Below are positions 25,601 to 37,800 of a DNA stretch of 64,000 nt, in pieces. A program made the translations under genes and the position numbers. The notes below the pieces were generated by a model. The model made no database searches. It was not told where the DNA came from and saw nothing but the letters and a program-made list of their open reading frames with translations. Position 1 is the stretch's first letter. Every line of letters starts with the position of its first letter. This DNA comes from Salminus brasiliensis (lineage: Eukaryota > Chordata > Actinopteri > Characiformes > Bryconidae), in NCBI RefSeq assembly GCF_030463535.1, contig NC_132892.1:30276507-30340506 (forward strand), read 5' to 3'.

Positions 25601-28600
25601 CTGCTCCTGTTTGAACCTCCTGTAGCGCCCCCTGGTCCTCTTCAGCGCCTCCTCTCCTCCGTCCTCCTCCTCCTGTCCGTCCAGCCTGGCCTCCTTGGCC
25701 TTCAGCAGCTCCCCCCGGATCTCGGCCAGCGTGCGGCGTTCGTCCTGCAGCCGCCGCGCCTCGTCCTGAGACAGCAGAGCTGCTGCCTCCTCACTGCGCT
25801 CGCGCAGCTGCTCCTCCAGACGACCCACCAGAGAGAGCTGCTCCCGCTCCCGCTCCTCCAGACGCCTGCACATATAGAGCCGTTTAGGGCCATTTTTTAG
25901 GGCCTGTGAGTTTCTCGAAGTATTTCCCAGGCATTTATACTTGCACACTCACCTCCTCTCCAGCTGGATTTTAACCACCTGCTCCTCTCTTTCCCGTTTC
26001 AGCCGTTCCAGCTCCCTGAACAGCTCTGTCTGCTCTGCGTGCACCTCCTCGTCGTCATCCTCCTGCACCTCCAGAACCTCCAACACCTCGAGCACCTCCT
26101 CATCCATTAGAGGCTCTTCCAGCAGAGACTCCTCCAGCAGGGACTCCTCTAGATAATGTTTCTTCTGCTTGTGCTGCTCCTGTTCCTGCTGCTCCCGGTC
26201 ACGCTCCTCCTAAAGTAAATCCATTACAAACAGAAATGCATGGAAATGTTGAGTGTTTTTAAAGATAGAGTTTGACACAGGATCATGGGAATTTCACATT
26301 TACTGCAGCAGTATTTTTTTACTTCTAGAACATTCAACACAATCAGGACCTTCATTCTGGAAACTGGTGGTTATTAGAGCCTCGTTCTGGAGACCGATGG
26401 TCATTAGAGTGCCAGTCTGGAGACTGGTGGTTATTAAAGCGCCAGTCTGGAGAACGGTGGTTATTAGAGCGCCAGTCTGGAGAACGGTGGTTATTAGAGC
26501 CTCATTCTGGAGACTGATGGTTATTAGAGCCTCCATCTACAGACCGATGGTTACAAGAGCCTCCATCTACAGACCGATGGTCACTAGAGCCTCGTTCTAG
26601 AGACCGATGGTCACAAGAGCCTCGTTCTAGAGACCGATGGTCATTAGAGCCTCGTTCTAGAGACCGATGGTCATTAGAGCCTCGTTCTAGAGACCGATGG
26701 TCATTAGAGCCTCGTTCTAGAGACCGATGGTCATTAGAGCCTCGTTCTAGAGACCGATGGTCATTAGAGCCTCGTTCTAGAGACCGATGGTCATTAGAGC
26801 CTCGTTCTAGAGACCGATGGTCATTAGAGCCTCGTTCTAGAGACCGATGGTCATTAGAGCCTCGTTCTAGAGACCGATGGTCATTAGAGCCTCGTTCTGG
26901 AGACCGATGGTCAATAGAGCGTCGTTCTGGAGACCGATGGTCAATAGAGCGTCATTCTGGAGACCGATGGTTATTAGAGCCCAATTCTGGAGACTGATGG
27001 TTATTAGAGCGTTCATCTGGAAACTGATTGTTAATAGAGACTGATGCTATGTTTTGTTCTTAGTTGTATACCTAACCAGTACTGTACATCTAAAATGTTC
27101 ACCACACAAACCTGGAAGCGCTCTTTCTCTGCGATCAGATCCCTCATCCTGCTCTCGATATCCTGGCTGCGTCTGCGCAGACTCTCCTCCTGCCGGCGGA
27201 TGCGGCGCTGCACCTGCTCAGACTCCTTCCTCTGAGACTCCACCTCCTGCTGCATTCGCTCCAGCTCGGCCTTCTCACTCTTCTGCTTCTCCTCCATCTC
27301 ATTAATCAGACGCCTGATTAACAAAAAACAACAACAACACTGGTCACTATCCAGACTGCTGACGAATCCCTGCTAATTAATTAAGAGCATTTATTTGAAT
27401 GATTATTATTCCCTATTGACATCAAAACCTTTTATGCTCCAGTTTCTCCAGCTCCTCCCGCTGCTGCCTCTCAAACTCCAGTCTGTAAAACACAGGAAGT
27501 TAATCTACACCATGCAAATATCAATCAGTCAAATCACACCCACTCTCTCACACTTTCTTCTGTTACTCAAAATCTATTCCCCAACACACAAAATCACATC
27601 TACACCTACACCGCACACACAGTCCTTAAAAGTTACAGTTATTGCAGGAAATAATTAAAGCTTGCCATCATTTCATATGGATATACAGCAAATGTTTGAG
27701 CTTCTTTGGTCAAATACCACTTTTTAATTATAAAATATAAAATATATAAAATATTATAAAATATTATTATATTTCTTTATATATTTTTGTGGAATTCATT
27801 CTTCCCCAATCGCACAATACTGCCAATGTCACTGTCTGCAACACAACCCCAAAACACCCACCCCCATGCTTCACAGTTGGCAATGTGTTTTTTCCATGAA
27901 ATGCAGTTACATTTTCTCTCTAAATGAATCTTTTGCTGATTGTGGCCTATGAGCTCTACTATGACTTTCTCAATCCACAGCCCTTAATTATAAAGCTGGG
28001 CAATTAATGAAAAATGAATCAAAACCAATATTCAGAACCTCCTAGCAACATGTTTTCATTCATGTCGATTAATTAATTTTTTATTCTGTTAATACATTTC
28101 CCCCCACTGTGTTTGTGTGTTCATATGCTGTTCAATTCTAAACATACTACCACGTGGGGTTCAGAGTGTCTCAGTGGTCTAATGTGATATCACTATGGCC
28201 ACTAGGGGTCGCAAGTTCGAATCCCGAGCCATGCCCTTTTGCCATCAGCAGCCGGAGTCCAAGAGAGCAGATTGGCCGAGCTCTCTCAGGATAACTCCCT
28301 CATCACTCTTAAGCGATGTTGGTCAGTGCAGGCGTCTGTAAGCTGGAGCTGGATGTCCAGGCTGCATTGGTGGCAGTGAGGAAAGAGGCGGTGGCTGGCT
28401 TTGCATGAATCAAAGGAGGCATGTATTAAATTCTTACCCTCAGGAGCATTGCTAGTGCTAGGGGGAGCTGAAAAAGGGGAAAAAATTGACAATAAAAAAA
28501 AACTAGCGTATGTAGTCACATGACTCCACCCAACCAGTCTGTGATATGAAAATAACAAGGAGGAACTCAAACTCCGAGCCAACAGAGCATCTCGAGCAGC

Positions 28601-28861
28601 TCGTATAATTTCCATTAATCATAATCAGGGTAAAAAGTTATCGTGATTTTTATTTGAGGCCATGTCGCTCTACTTTATTATTAATAAAAATGACTACATT
28701 GTTTATAATTTTTTTACTTCAAACTATTGTTTTTTTAAAACTTCTCTGCCCCATGAACTTTAGATACTGCGCTTGACTAGGCAAATAGTCTATGCATCGT
28801 TTAGTAATTACAAGAAAAGCAAAATGACCACAATAACTGTAGACTTCTAAGTCCTGATCAC

Positions 28862-28902
<41 letters not shown>

Positions 28903-31900
28903 AAACTAATACAGGGAATGATCTGCGGCATACAAAGCAATGAGCAAGCACTGCAGCACCGTATGTGTGAACTAAGCAAGCATTAAAGTGGATGCAAAAT
29001 TATATATAAAATCTCCCCAGACCAAAAAAATTAGCACCTGTGTTTTGGGTGGTGGTAACTTCAGGCTCCTGCAGATGGCGCTGCACGATTCTAATTGAGC
29101 TATAATTACCAGGAGAAGAGGTGGTACAGTGCAGTGAGAGTCGGAGTTGGATGTGTGGAAAATGGGTCACAAAGCAGATGCTAATGATTGGCTAAAAGGA
29201 GTGACTGCATTTGGGTGTGGCCAAAGACCACCATATAAAGGAAGTAGCTGAATCTACGGGTGTGTGGAAGCATACGGTCATACGGGTCTACCAGTATGAC
29301 CGTATGCTTCCATACACCTGCAGATTCAGGTACTCCCACTGCAATCACACCTTTCTGCCAATCATTAACATCAACGGCTGCCCATCTGCTTAATCTATGA
29401 ATCCAGTCACACACCCGCAGGTACTTATAGCCCAATCATCCCCCTGCAGCGCCATCTGCAGGAGCCTGAAGTCACTACCACCTAAAACAAGCAAGGTGAC
29501 AATTCTTTTGTCTGGTGAGATTGTATATATATTACAGAACATGTTATATATAATATAAATATCATTATATAATATATATAACATCGCAGGTCAACATGCT
29601 CAAATCAAAAGTGATGTGTAAACATAAAAAGTGGCATCAATTAATCAAGTCAGAGATGAATGACAAACAAGTGGAGTGTCACGAGCACCAAAAACAAACA
29701 AGCAATGGAAAACGATCACGTGAAAGAAAACGATCACCACAACTGAGGTTAGACACTTTTTTGGGACTTGTTGGTCTACCTGAAAAAGACTGGCACCTTT
29801 TCTGTGAAGAGACTGCCAAAAAAAAAAGTGGAAATAAAGAGTTTCAGGCCTGTTCAACTGTTAGCATGACACGCTCATACACAAACTAATCCCAAACTCA
29901 AGGGATTTTCATGTTAGATTCACACATTGTAATGCCACACCCTATTAGGGACACACTGCAAAGGCTAACAGTCAAAAGCTCTTCCAAAAAATAAATAATA
30001 AAATAAATAAATTAATTAATATTATATATATAAATAAATCAAAATCAAATAAATTGTGTGATTGGATGTAGTTTGAGTCAGGAGTCATAATCCTCAGCCA
30101 ATCCATGTTCTAATCAACTTTAGTCATAATTTAGTCTAATTCCCACACACTAGTTAGGACTCCCCCTATACTGCGGTGCAAACACTGCTGGGAAAGGTGA
30201 AGGCTAGCATGTGCTTCCTCCACCACTACCCCTCATCACTGTGCAGCTGAACACGCTCGGAGGAGAACACTAACCTCAGTTCTGTCAGCTGAATTAGTTT
30301 ATAATATAATAGAACGTTACTAAAATGCTAAAATGCATAGAATTTATTTCCAAAATAAACAAATAAATAAATAATGATGATAAAAATAATAATACTAATA
30401 TTAAACTGCTAATTTGTTTTTCGTTTTGGAACTTAAAAATGCTGAACCTCAGAATCTTTCAATAAAGAGTTACTGTTAAAGGGTTAGGTGTGGTAGAGAG
30501 TGGGTTTAAAGTAATAGTTTGGCACAAAATCAACCCCTCATGATTGATCACCGACCCCAGATGCAGTCGATCAGTCAAGACGTGCAATTTCTGAAGTAAT
30601 GAGATGGTAAATGCAGTAGTAATTTTAGCTTATATGTTTAAAAAGTCTATAAGATCCATCATTTTACCAAACATTTTTTAAACTTGCTTACTCAGCTTTT
30701 CTGTAGTTTTTTTTTAAGTAAATAAATATGTGGTTGGTGTGGTGCAACGGATAACACCACAACCTACCAGTGAACTACCACACCACGTGGGAGAATGGGG
30801 TTCCAGGGCTGCGCTAATCCAATAAGAGTCATTGGGCAAGACTACACTACACACTTATCCCAGAAGTACTGGATCGGACATCATCCATCATTCCAGAGAA
30901 CACAGTTCTTCCACTGCTCCACAGCTCAGTGCTGGGGGGCTTTATACCCCTCTAGCCCACGCCTGGCATTAGGCAGCATGGTGCCTAAAGGTTCATGTTT
31001 ATCTGCCCCAGGCAGTCCCTCTCCAACACTACATTGGCCCTCCTCTGTAATACAAGTAACCTTGTAAGTCGTTCTGGATAAGAGCGTCAGCTAAATGCCA
31101 TAAATGTAAATGTAAATAAAGAAATTTGTAATACACAGGTGAGATTGGTGACAATTAGGGCTGGGCAATATGACGATACTTTATCTCATCGTGATACATT
31201 TTGATACACAATGATACACAATAAGCTTTTCTGGGCATATGGAGGATGCTAATAGTGCTTAAAAACACTGATCAGCTGCAGGTTTCATTATTAACAGTGT
31301 AATTAGACTGGTTTAATTACATGAAGAGCAGCAGATGTTGAATATAAATCACTGGATTCAGTACAGGAGTGTCTGAATAGTAGTCTGTGATCACATGTAT
31401 CGTGAAAAATGTCTTTAAATATTGTGATTATGTATTTTTACCATATCGCCCAACTGTGACCGTCCAAGTCCAGGGTTTGTAGCAACATTAGCCTAGCACC
31501 TCCGGGTTTAAACCAAAAATGTGGCAGATTGGCTGATCTGGGGTAAGTGATGAATCTGGTGAATTCGATGTTTTTCACTGAACTCTTCAGTCCTGGTTTG
31601 CAGAAGATCAGTATTTCCTGGCTAGGGCGAGGCCGCTGTTCTTCTAAAAAGTGACCAAACTAAAGGATAAATCTTCTGTTTTTAACTAATTCTGTATCTT
31701 TTACTTTACTTTCACTTAAAATGACTGTTTAATCCATGTGGTCGGTTCAGAGGTACTGTGACAGATGTAAAGGGTGCTCCCCACCCAGCTTTCATTCACT
31801 GTTAGCCACTTTAGCATAGCCAATCCACCCAGTCAAGAGAAAGCCTCATATCTGATGAGGTTTTCTTATGACAACATCGACATGTGGGTGAAGTGTCCCT

Positions 31901-34695
31901 TTAAATGCAGGGAGGGGTGGAGAAAACCAGGCGGGATGAGCGGTACCAGCAATGGCGTTGGAGAGCGTGGAGCGAGAGAAGGATGGAGAGAGGAGGGAGG
32001 ACAAGACTCCTACGGAGGAAGAGAGGGAGGAGCGCTAAGGAGAAGGAGCAGGAGGAAAGGAAGGGGGAAGAGAAATCACCCATGCTGTCTCACACACACT
32101 CACACACACTCCGGTGCATACCCAGGGTTGTAGAGCATCACTGTGGAGAGGTTCTCACAGGACTTGGACAGATCAGTCATGGAGAGACTCAGCGAGCTCA
32201 GCAGACCACTCTGAAAACACACCCAGCAGAGGAGAGTCATTGGAGTCATTAGCTTTAGGTCACCGTTAGCCAGGTTAGCATATCCAGCTGATATTCCTTT
32301 TATTTAAAAGTAGTTAAGGCTGACGAGTGCAGCAGGTATATTCATCATGGATATGTGTACATGTGTGTGAGTGTGTTTAATTATATAAAAAAGGAAGGAA
32401 AATAATATTTAACAAAATAAAAAAGGAAAAAAGGAAAATAAATAAATAAATAAATAAATAAGAAAATTAAAAAGGAAAACAAAAAATTGAAAAAGTAAAA
32501 CCAGATTTGAAAAAAACGGAAAAGATAAACAAAAACAAAGAAATGGGAAAAAAAGAGAAAATGAGAAGGGGGAGGCTAAAAATAAAACTGGAAAAAAGAA
32601 AGAGGCAAAACATGGAAGACACATTTATGAGAAAGAAAAAGAAAAGAAATGATAAGAGGAAAAACAAAAACAAAAAAAAACAAGAGACAAATTATAAGAA
32701 AGGAAAAAAAAAACACAAAAATTATGAAAAATGTCAGAAAGGAAAAAAAAAATGCAAAACTTGAGCAAACAAAAACAAAAAATGAGTAAACAGACAGACA
32801 GACAGACAGACTGACCTTCCTCTTCTCCCGCAGTTTAGCCGCCTCTTTGGGATGATTAAACCTGAACATGTTGGTTCTGCCTAGCAGGATTACAGCACCT
32901 GAACACAGGAGAACCACATTTAGCTCACAGTGCATCAGAAACACCCGTGTGTGTGACTGTAACCAACTGTACACCAGCAAGGTGGAGCTACAAGAGAGGG
33001 GTTTCCAATAAAGTGGCCAGTGTGTCACTACATAACTAACTGTACACCAGCAAGGTGAAGCTACAAGAGAGGGGTTTCCAATAAAGTGGCCAGTGAGTGT
33101 CACTAACTAACTAACTAACTACACCAGCAAGGTGGAGCTACAAGAAAAGGGTTTCCAATAAAGTGTCCAGTGTGTGTCTCTACATAACTAACTGTGCACC
33201 AGCAAGGTGGAGCTACAAGAGAGGGGTTTCCAATAAAGTGGCCAGTGAGTGTAGCTAACTAACTGTACACCAGCAAGGTGGAGCTACAAGAGAGGGGTTT
33301 CCAATAAAGTGGCCAGTGAGTGTTACTACATAACTAACTACACCAGCAAGGTGGAGCTACAAGAGAGGGGTTTCCAATAAAGTGGCCAGTGAGTGTTACT
33401 ACATAACTAACTACACCAGCAAGGTGAAGCTACAAGAGACAGGGTAGTACTGAACGGACCTTGGTTGAGCTGGCAGGGTTCCGTGACCTGGACTCCATTA
33501 ACAGAGCACTGAGCTTCATTCAGAGGAATCAGAGTCACCATCCCGTTCTGATTCTCGAACAGGCAGTGTTCACTCTCCAGACCCAGACCATGCAGCACTA
33601 CGAGAGACACAGAGAGAGGCTCTTCTCAAATTACATACAATCAAATGAATTCCCCAGCAGCATCTGCCACATTACACAGCTCGTCTATCTTCTGGACCAG
33701 CCACACATGAGCCCGAGGTCTCCATGCCCAATGCTAAGGATCACCTCCAGAGATATAAAGCCCCCCTTCCCCCCCCTGCACTGAGCTGTGTATTGAATTT
33801 CAGCTAATACTTTTGGGATCGGGAGTCGGTGTGGCAGAACTACTCATCTAACATCAGTACCGGACCTCATTGATGCTCTGCTGTGGCTGAATGCAATCAA
33901 ATCCTCACAGCAATGTCCCAACATTTGGGGTAAAGCCTTCTCAGAAGAACAGGCTGGTTCTGCAGAGTAAAGGGGCTCCTTATGAATGCTCACCAATGTC
34001 CTGCTCGTTGTAGGCGTCTTCACGACCTACGAACGTTCTCCCCTCCTGCAACAAGAGATCGGAATCAGGTCTTTCCCAACACTGCCGATACTTTCAGAGC
34101 TTCATAGAACACTACACACTGTCAAATTACAGCGTTACACTACATGTCCAAATGTTTGCGGACACCCCTTATAATGATTGTATTCTGCTTCTTCAAGTTG
34201 CACCTACTGTTGACACACTAATGCCAGGCGTGGGCTAGAGGGATATAAAGCCCCCCAGCACTGAGCTGTGGAGCAGTGGAATAACTGTGTTCTCTGGAAT
34301 GATGGATGAAGTCCAATCCAGTACTTCTGGGATAAGTTGGGGAGCCAGAGTTTAGGCCCCCCAAAACTTTCCCTGATGGTCACTCCAACAAAAGCAGGCT
34401 AAAACCTTTTTTTAATACCCTTGATTTAGGAAGAAACAATAAATGAGCAGGTGTCCCAATACTTTTGTCCATCTGGTGCACAAACACCCATCAGGCCTCA
34501 TTCTCTCTGGGCAGGCTGTTAGCGGTTGGACATGCACAGTTTAACAGTGACTGAGCTTCGGTGAGTCTGACCTTCAAGTGGTAGAGGATAATGCCCGTGC
34601 TGAGCAGGTCATCATCTATGCCAATTAGATGAGGAAGTTCAGAGTCCAAAACAACACCGATTCCCTCTTTTCTCAGAGCTAGAGTCTGCTCCTGC

Positions 34696-34751
<56 letters not shown>

Positions 34752-34819
34752 ATACAGTTGCTAAGCCAGACTGAATGCAGCTGTGGTCCAAAACATCTGT
34801 ATTAAACATCTGTAATTTC

Positions 34820-34892
<73 letters not shown>

Positions 34893-37800
34893 CCACCCAG
34901 TTATTATATAGATATTATTATCAATTATCCACCCAGTACACATTCTCCACCCATTACATGCAATGTCCCCGTCGACTCCTCCAGCCAGCGCCTCCTTTTC
35001 CGAACTGCCACTAATGCAACGTCACCAGGCAACATCACTGTGTACCCAGAACTGCACTGGAGTGATGTGGGGAGAAAGGAGAAAGTGCCATATGCCACCC
35101 TCCCTGGAGAGAGCATGGCCAACTGTGCACGCTCAGGCTCCGGCTGCCGATGGCAAAGCGGCACGGCATGATTTTTTTTTTTCTCAAATCAAATCTGAGC
35201 CTCTTTCTTATTTGGCCCTAATTTAGACACAAATCTGACTCCTGAAAAATATCGCACTGAGAAATTGAACAGATCTGAATATTTATAAAACCACAAGAGG
35301 AAATTTAATGTCTGAGCCAAGTCGGCTAAAGTCACCAATCACAATTCTGAATGCAACTGTGGTGCAAATATACTGCTCGTACCTTGAGGATGTTCTGCGT
35401 TTCGTTCCATTTGTTCGTCCACTCTTTGGTCAGTTCCAGCACCTAACAAAGCAAAAAAAAAAAAAAAAAAAAAAAAAGACATAAAAACTCCAGGAATGTG
35501 CTTCTGGCAGGAGAGCTCATTAAGCTGTGCTGTGCTGGAGATGAAGGGGCTTACCCTGGCCTCGTTCTGGTGCAGTTTCTCCTCCATACTCAGAGCCGTG
35601 GGCGAGTCCAGCAGCGCTATCTGAGACCAAATAGCAAAGCTTACTTCACAGTGCAGCCACATCACACAGACGGGCATCATCAACCTCCACCATGTTTAAC
35701 ACATGAGCCTGCTGTACTAAGGGACAGTCTGATCTGGCCATGTTGGTCAGCTGCTCCACTTGTAAATGATTCAGTGGACAGAAACATCTGATTTCTAACA
35801 GATCATTTTAAACCTCTTCCCAGACTCCTCGGCATCTCCACCCTTCTTTCTGAAGGCCTCAGAGAGCTCTCTGGATCTGGCCATGCTGGTGATCATCTTC
35901 ACCCCTCACTTCAACTTCAATCAAGATCAGACCAGACTAAACGTCTGAGGTTTAGATCAGACAGACTCCTCCAGAATAATCCTCTCCAACCATGTTCTGA
36001 TCATCTGCAGCTGATTCTACATTCTACACATCTGAAGGAGTAATAAATATACATATGTGGAGGAGGTCTGAACTTTTTCCTCACAGGAAAATGACATTTC
36101 TATAAATTCCATTTTATAAATGACAAGGCATTTCTTCAGTGGTGTGAGTTTAGTTACATTAGCCCATCTCTCAGTGTTAATCAGATGAAGATCAGACCTC
36201 CAGATCTTTAAATATGTTCAAAAAGACAAAGGTTTTCATGCATTTTAAGAACTGGACCTGGTTTCCCTGCACCAGCAGGGCTTTAAGACGAGCGATTTCA
36301 GCCCTCAGCTCGCGGATCAGCCGCACGTTGGCGTCCTCGTTGATCGTGGGTTTGTTGATGATGTTTTTGGCACGGTTGGCGTAGCGCAGCGTGCTCAGGG
36401 TTTCACCATAGTTCACATCCGCAGGAGAGATGGCTGAGGACACAGAGAGCAAAGGTGTCACTTTGTTGTTGTTGTTTTTTTTACTGGAATAACAATGGCT
36501 TTGTTGCCACGAACATTTCATGGTTATAAGAAAAAAAACAAAACATGAATTAACTTAATATTATGTAAACATTTCATGACAGATTAACTAAAATGTTGAT
36601 GATTCCAATAAAATGTGGATAAAATAAAATAATATCCTTAAAAGTTGCCTTTTTCTTTTCTTAAAATAGAAAACAATACAAAAAAGGTACCATATTAGCA
36701 ATACAAGACACATGGTTGCAAAAACTTGAAAACAGAGGTTAAATCATTTTAATATTTATATGAATCATTTTAAATCTGATTTTTGACAAATAATGTTTTA
36801 ATAATAATAATAACAACAATTATATTATATTTTTGTTATACATATATACATATATTTTTTTGTTGTTGTTGTCGTTGTTGTTTTGTTTTGTTTTTTTTTG
36901 TACAAAGCAGACGAGGGGATTATACACTATTTATTTATTTATTCTATTTCAAATATCACCAAACACAAACACTTCACCAGTGGTGATTTGTTGGCAATGC
37001 TGGGTTGCAGCTACTGACTTGCGATCATGATGGTTTTGGAGTTTCCACCCAGGCTGTCTTTGAGGAGCCACGTCAGGACAGAGTCTCTGTACGGGACAAA
37101 CACCTGCTTCTTCTTCAGCTGACTGTTCCCTCCCATCTGAGACATATCGGCTGGACAGATAGGCAGGGAGACAGGTGGACAAACGCACAGAGATAAAGAG
37201 AAAGGTACAGATATAGAGACGGACAGAGAGACAGATAGAGAAGCAGATCCATAAGCCGGTGATTTCTAATACATATTTTTATTTCCCCATCCAGAATCGA
37301 CTCTCTCAGTACCTAAGGCCGATATGACGTTGCCGAGGGTAACCAGGCTCTTGTTGATATTGCCCCCTTCTTTGAGGCGGACGCCCGTTGCTCCTGTAGC
37401 GTCAGCCCTCTCACTCCCCGCCAGGTCCACCAGGTGAATTTTACTGACCGTCTCACACGGCATCTCCGCATCAAACTTGGCCTGGAAGGGGAAGAAGAGA
37501 CCGGAACATTAGCTGAATGAGCAAAACCGTGACGCTGCAGCTGTGCAAATCACAGTAAGAATCGTAATCGGGCAGAGTTCGTTACCTGCGTGAAGTTGAT
37601 GGTGAAGATGGCGTGCGAGCGGCTGCTGGCGTCGTTCATGCCGGTGCTGGCCGTGGTGCGGTTGATGTTTCCTGCCTCCATCAGCTCCTCCACATCTGTG
37701 TAGTTCTGTACCAGGTGCTTGGACAGGTCTGAGGAGACAAAGCACACCCTTACTAAATTCTCAGAGCTGCCTAAACACAACGGTGGGCTGGATATGGGCT

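Noticed and set aside
29596-29889. 97-aa Lys-rich ORF
   Set aside because: Intronic, with no recognisable domain, splice context or repeat-encoded protein features.
32507-32764. Lys-rich ORF and opposing Phe-rich ORFs
   Set aside because: Polypurine low-complexity tract; composition alone opens the frames.
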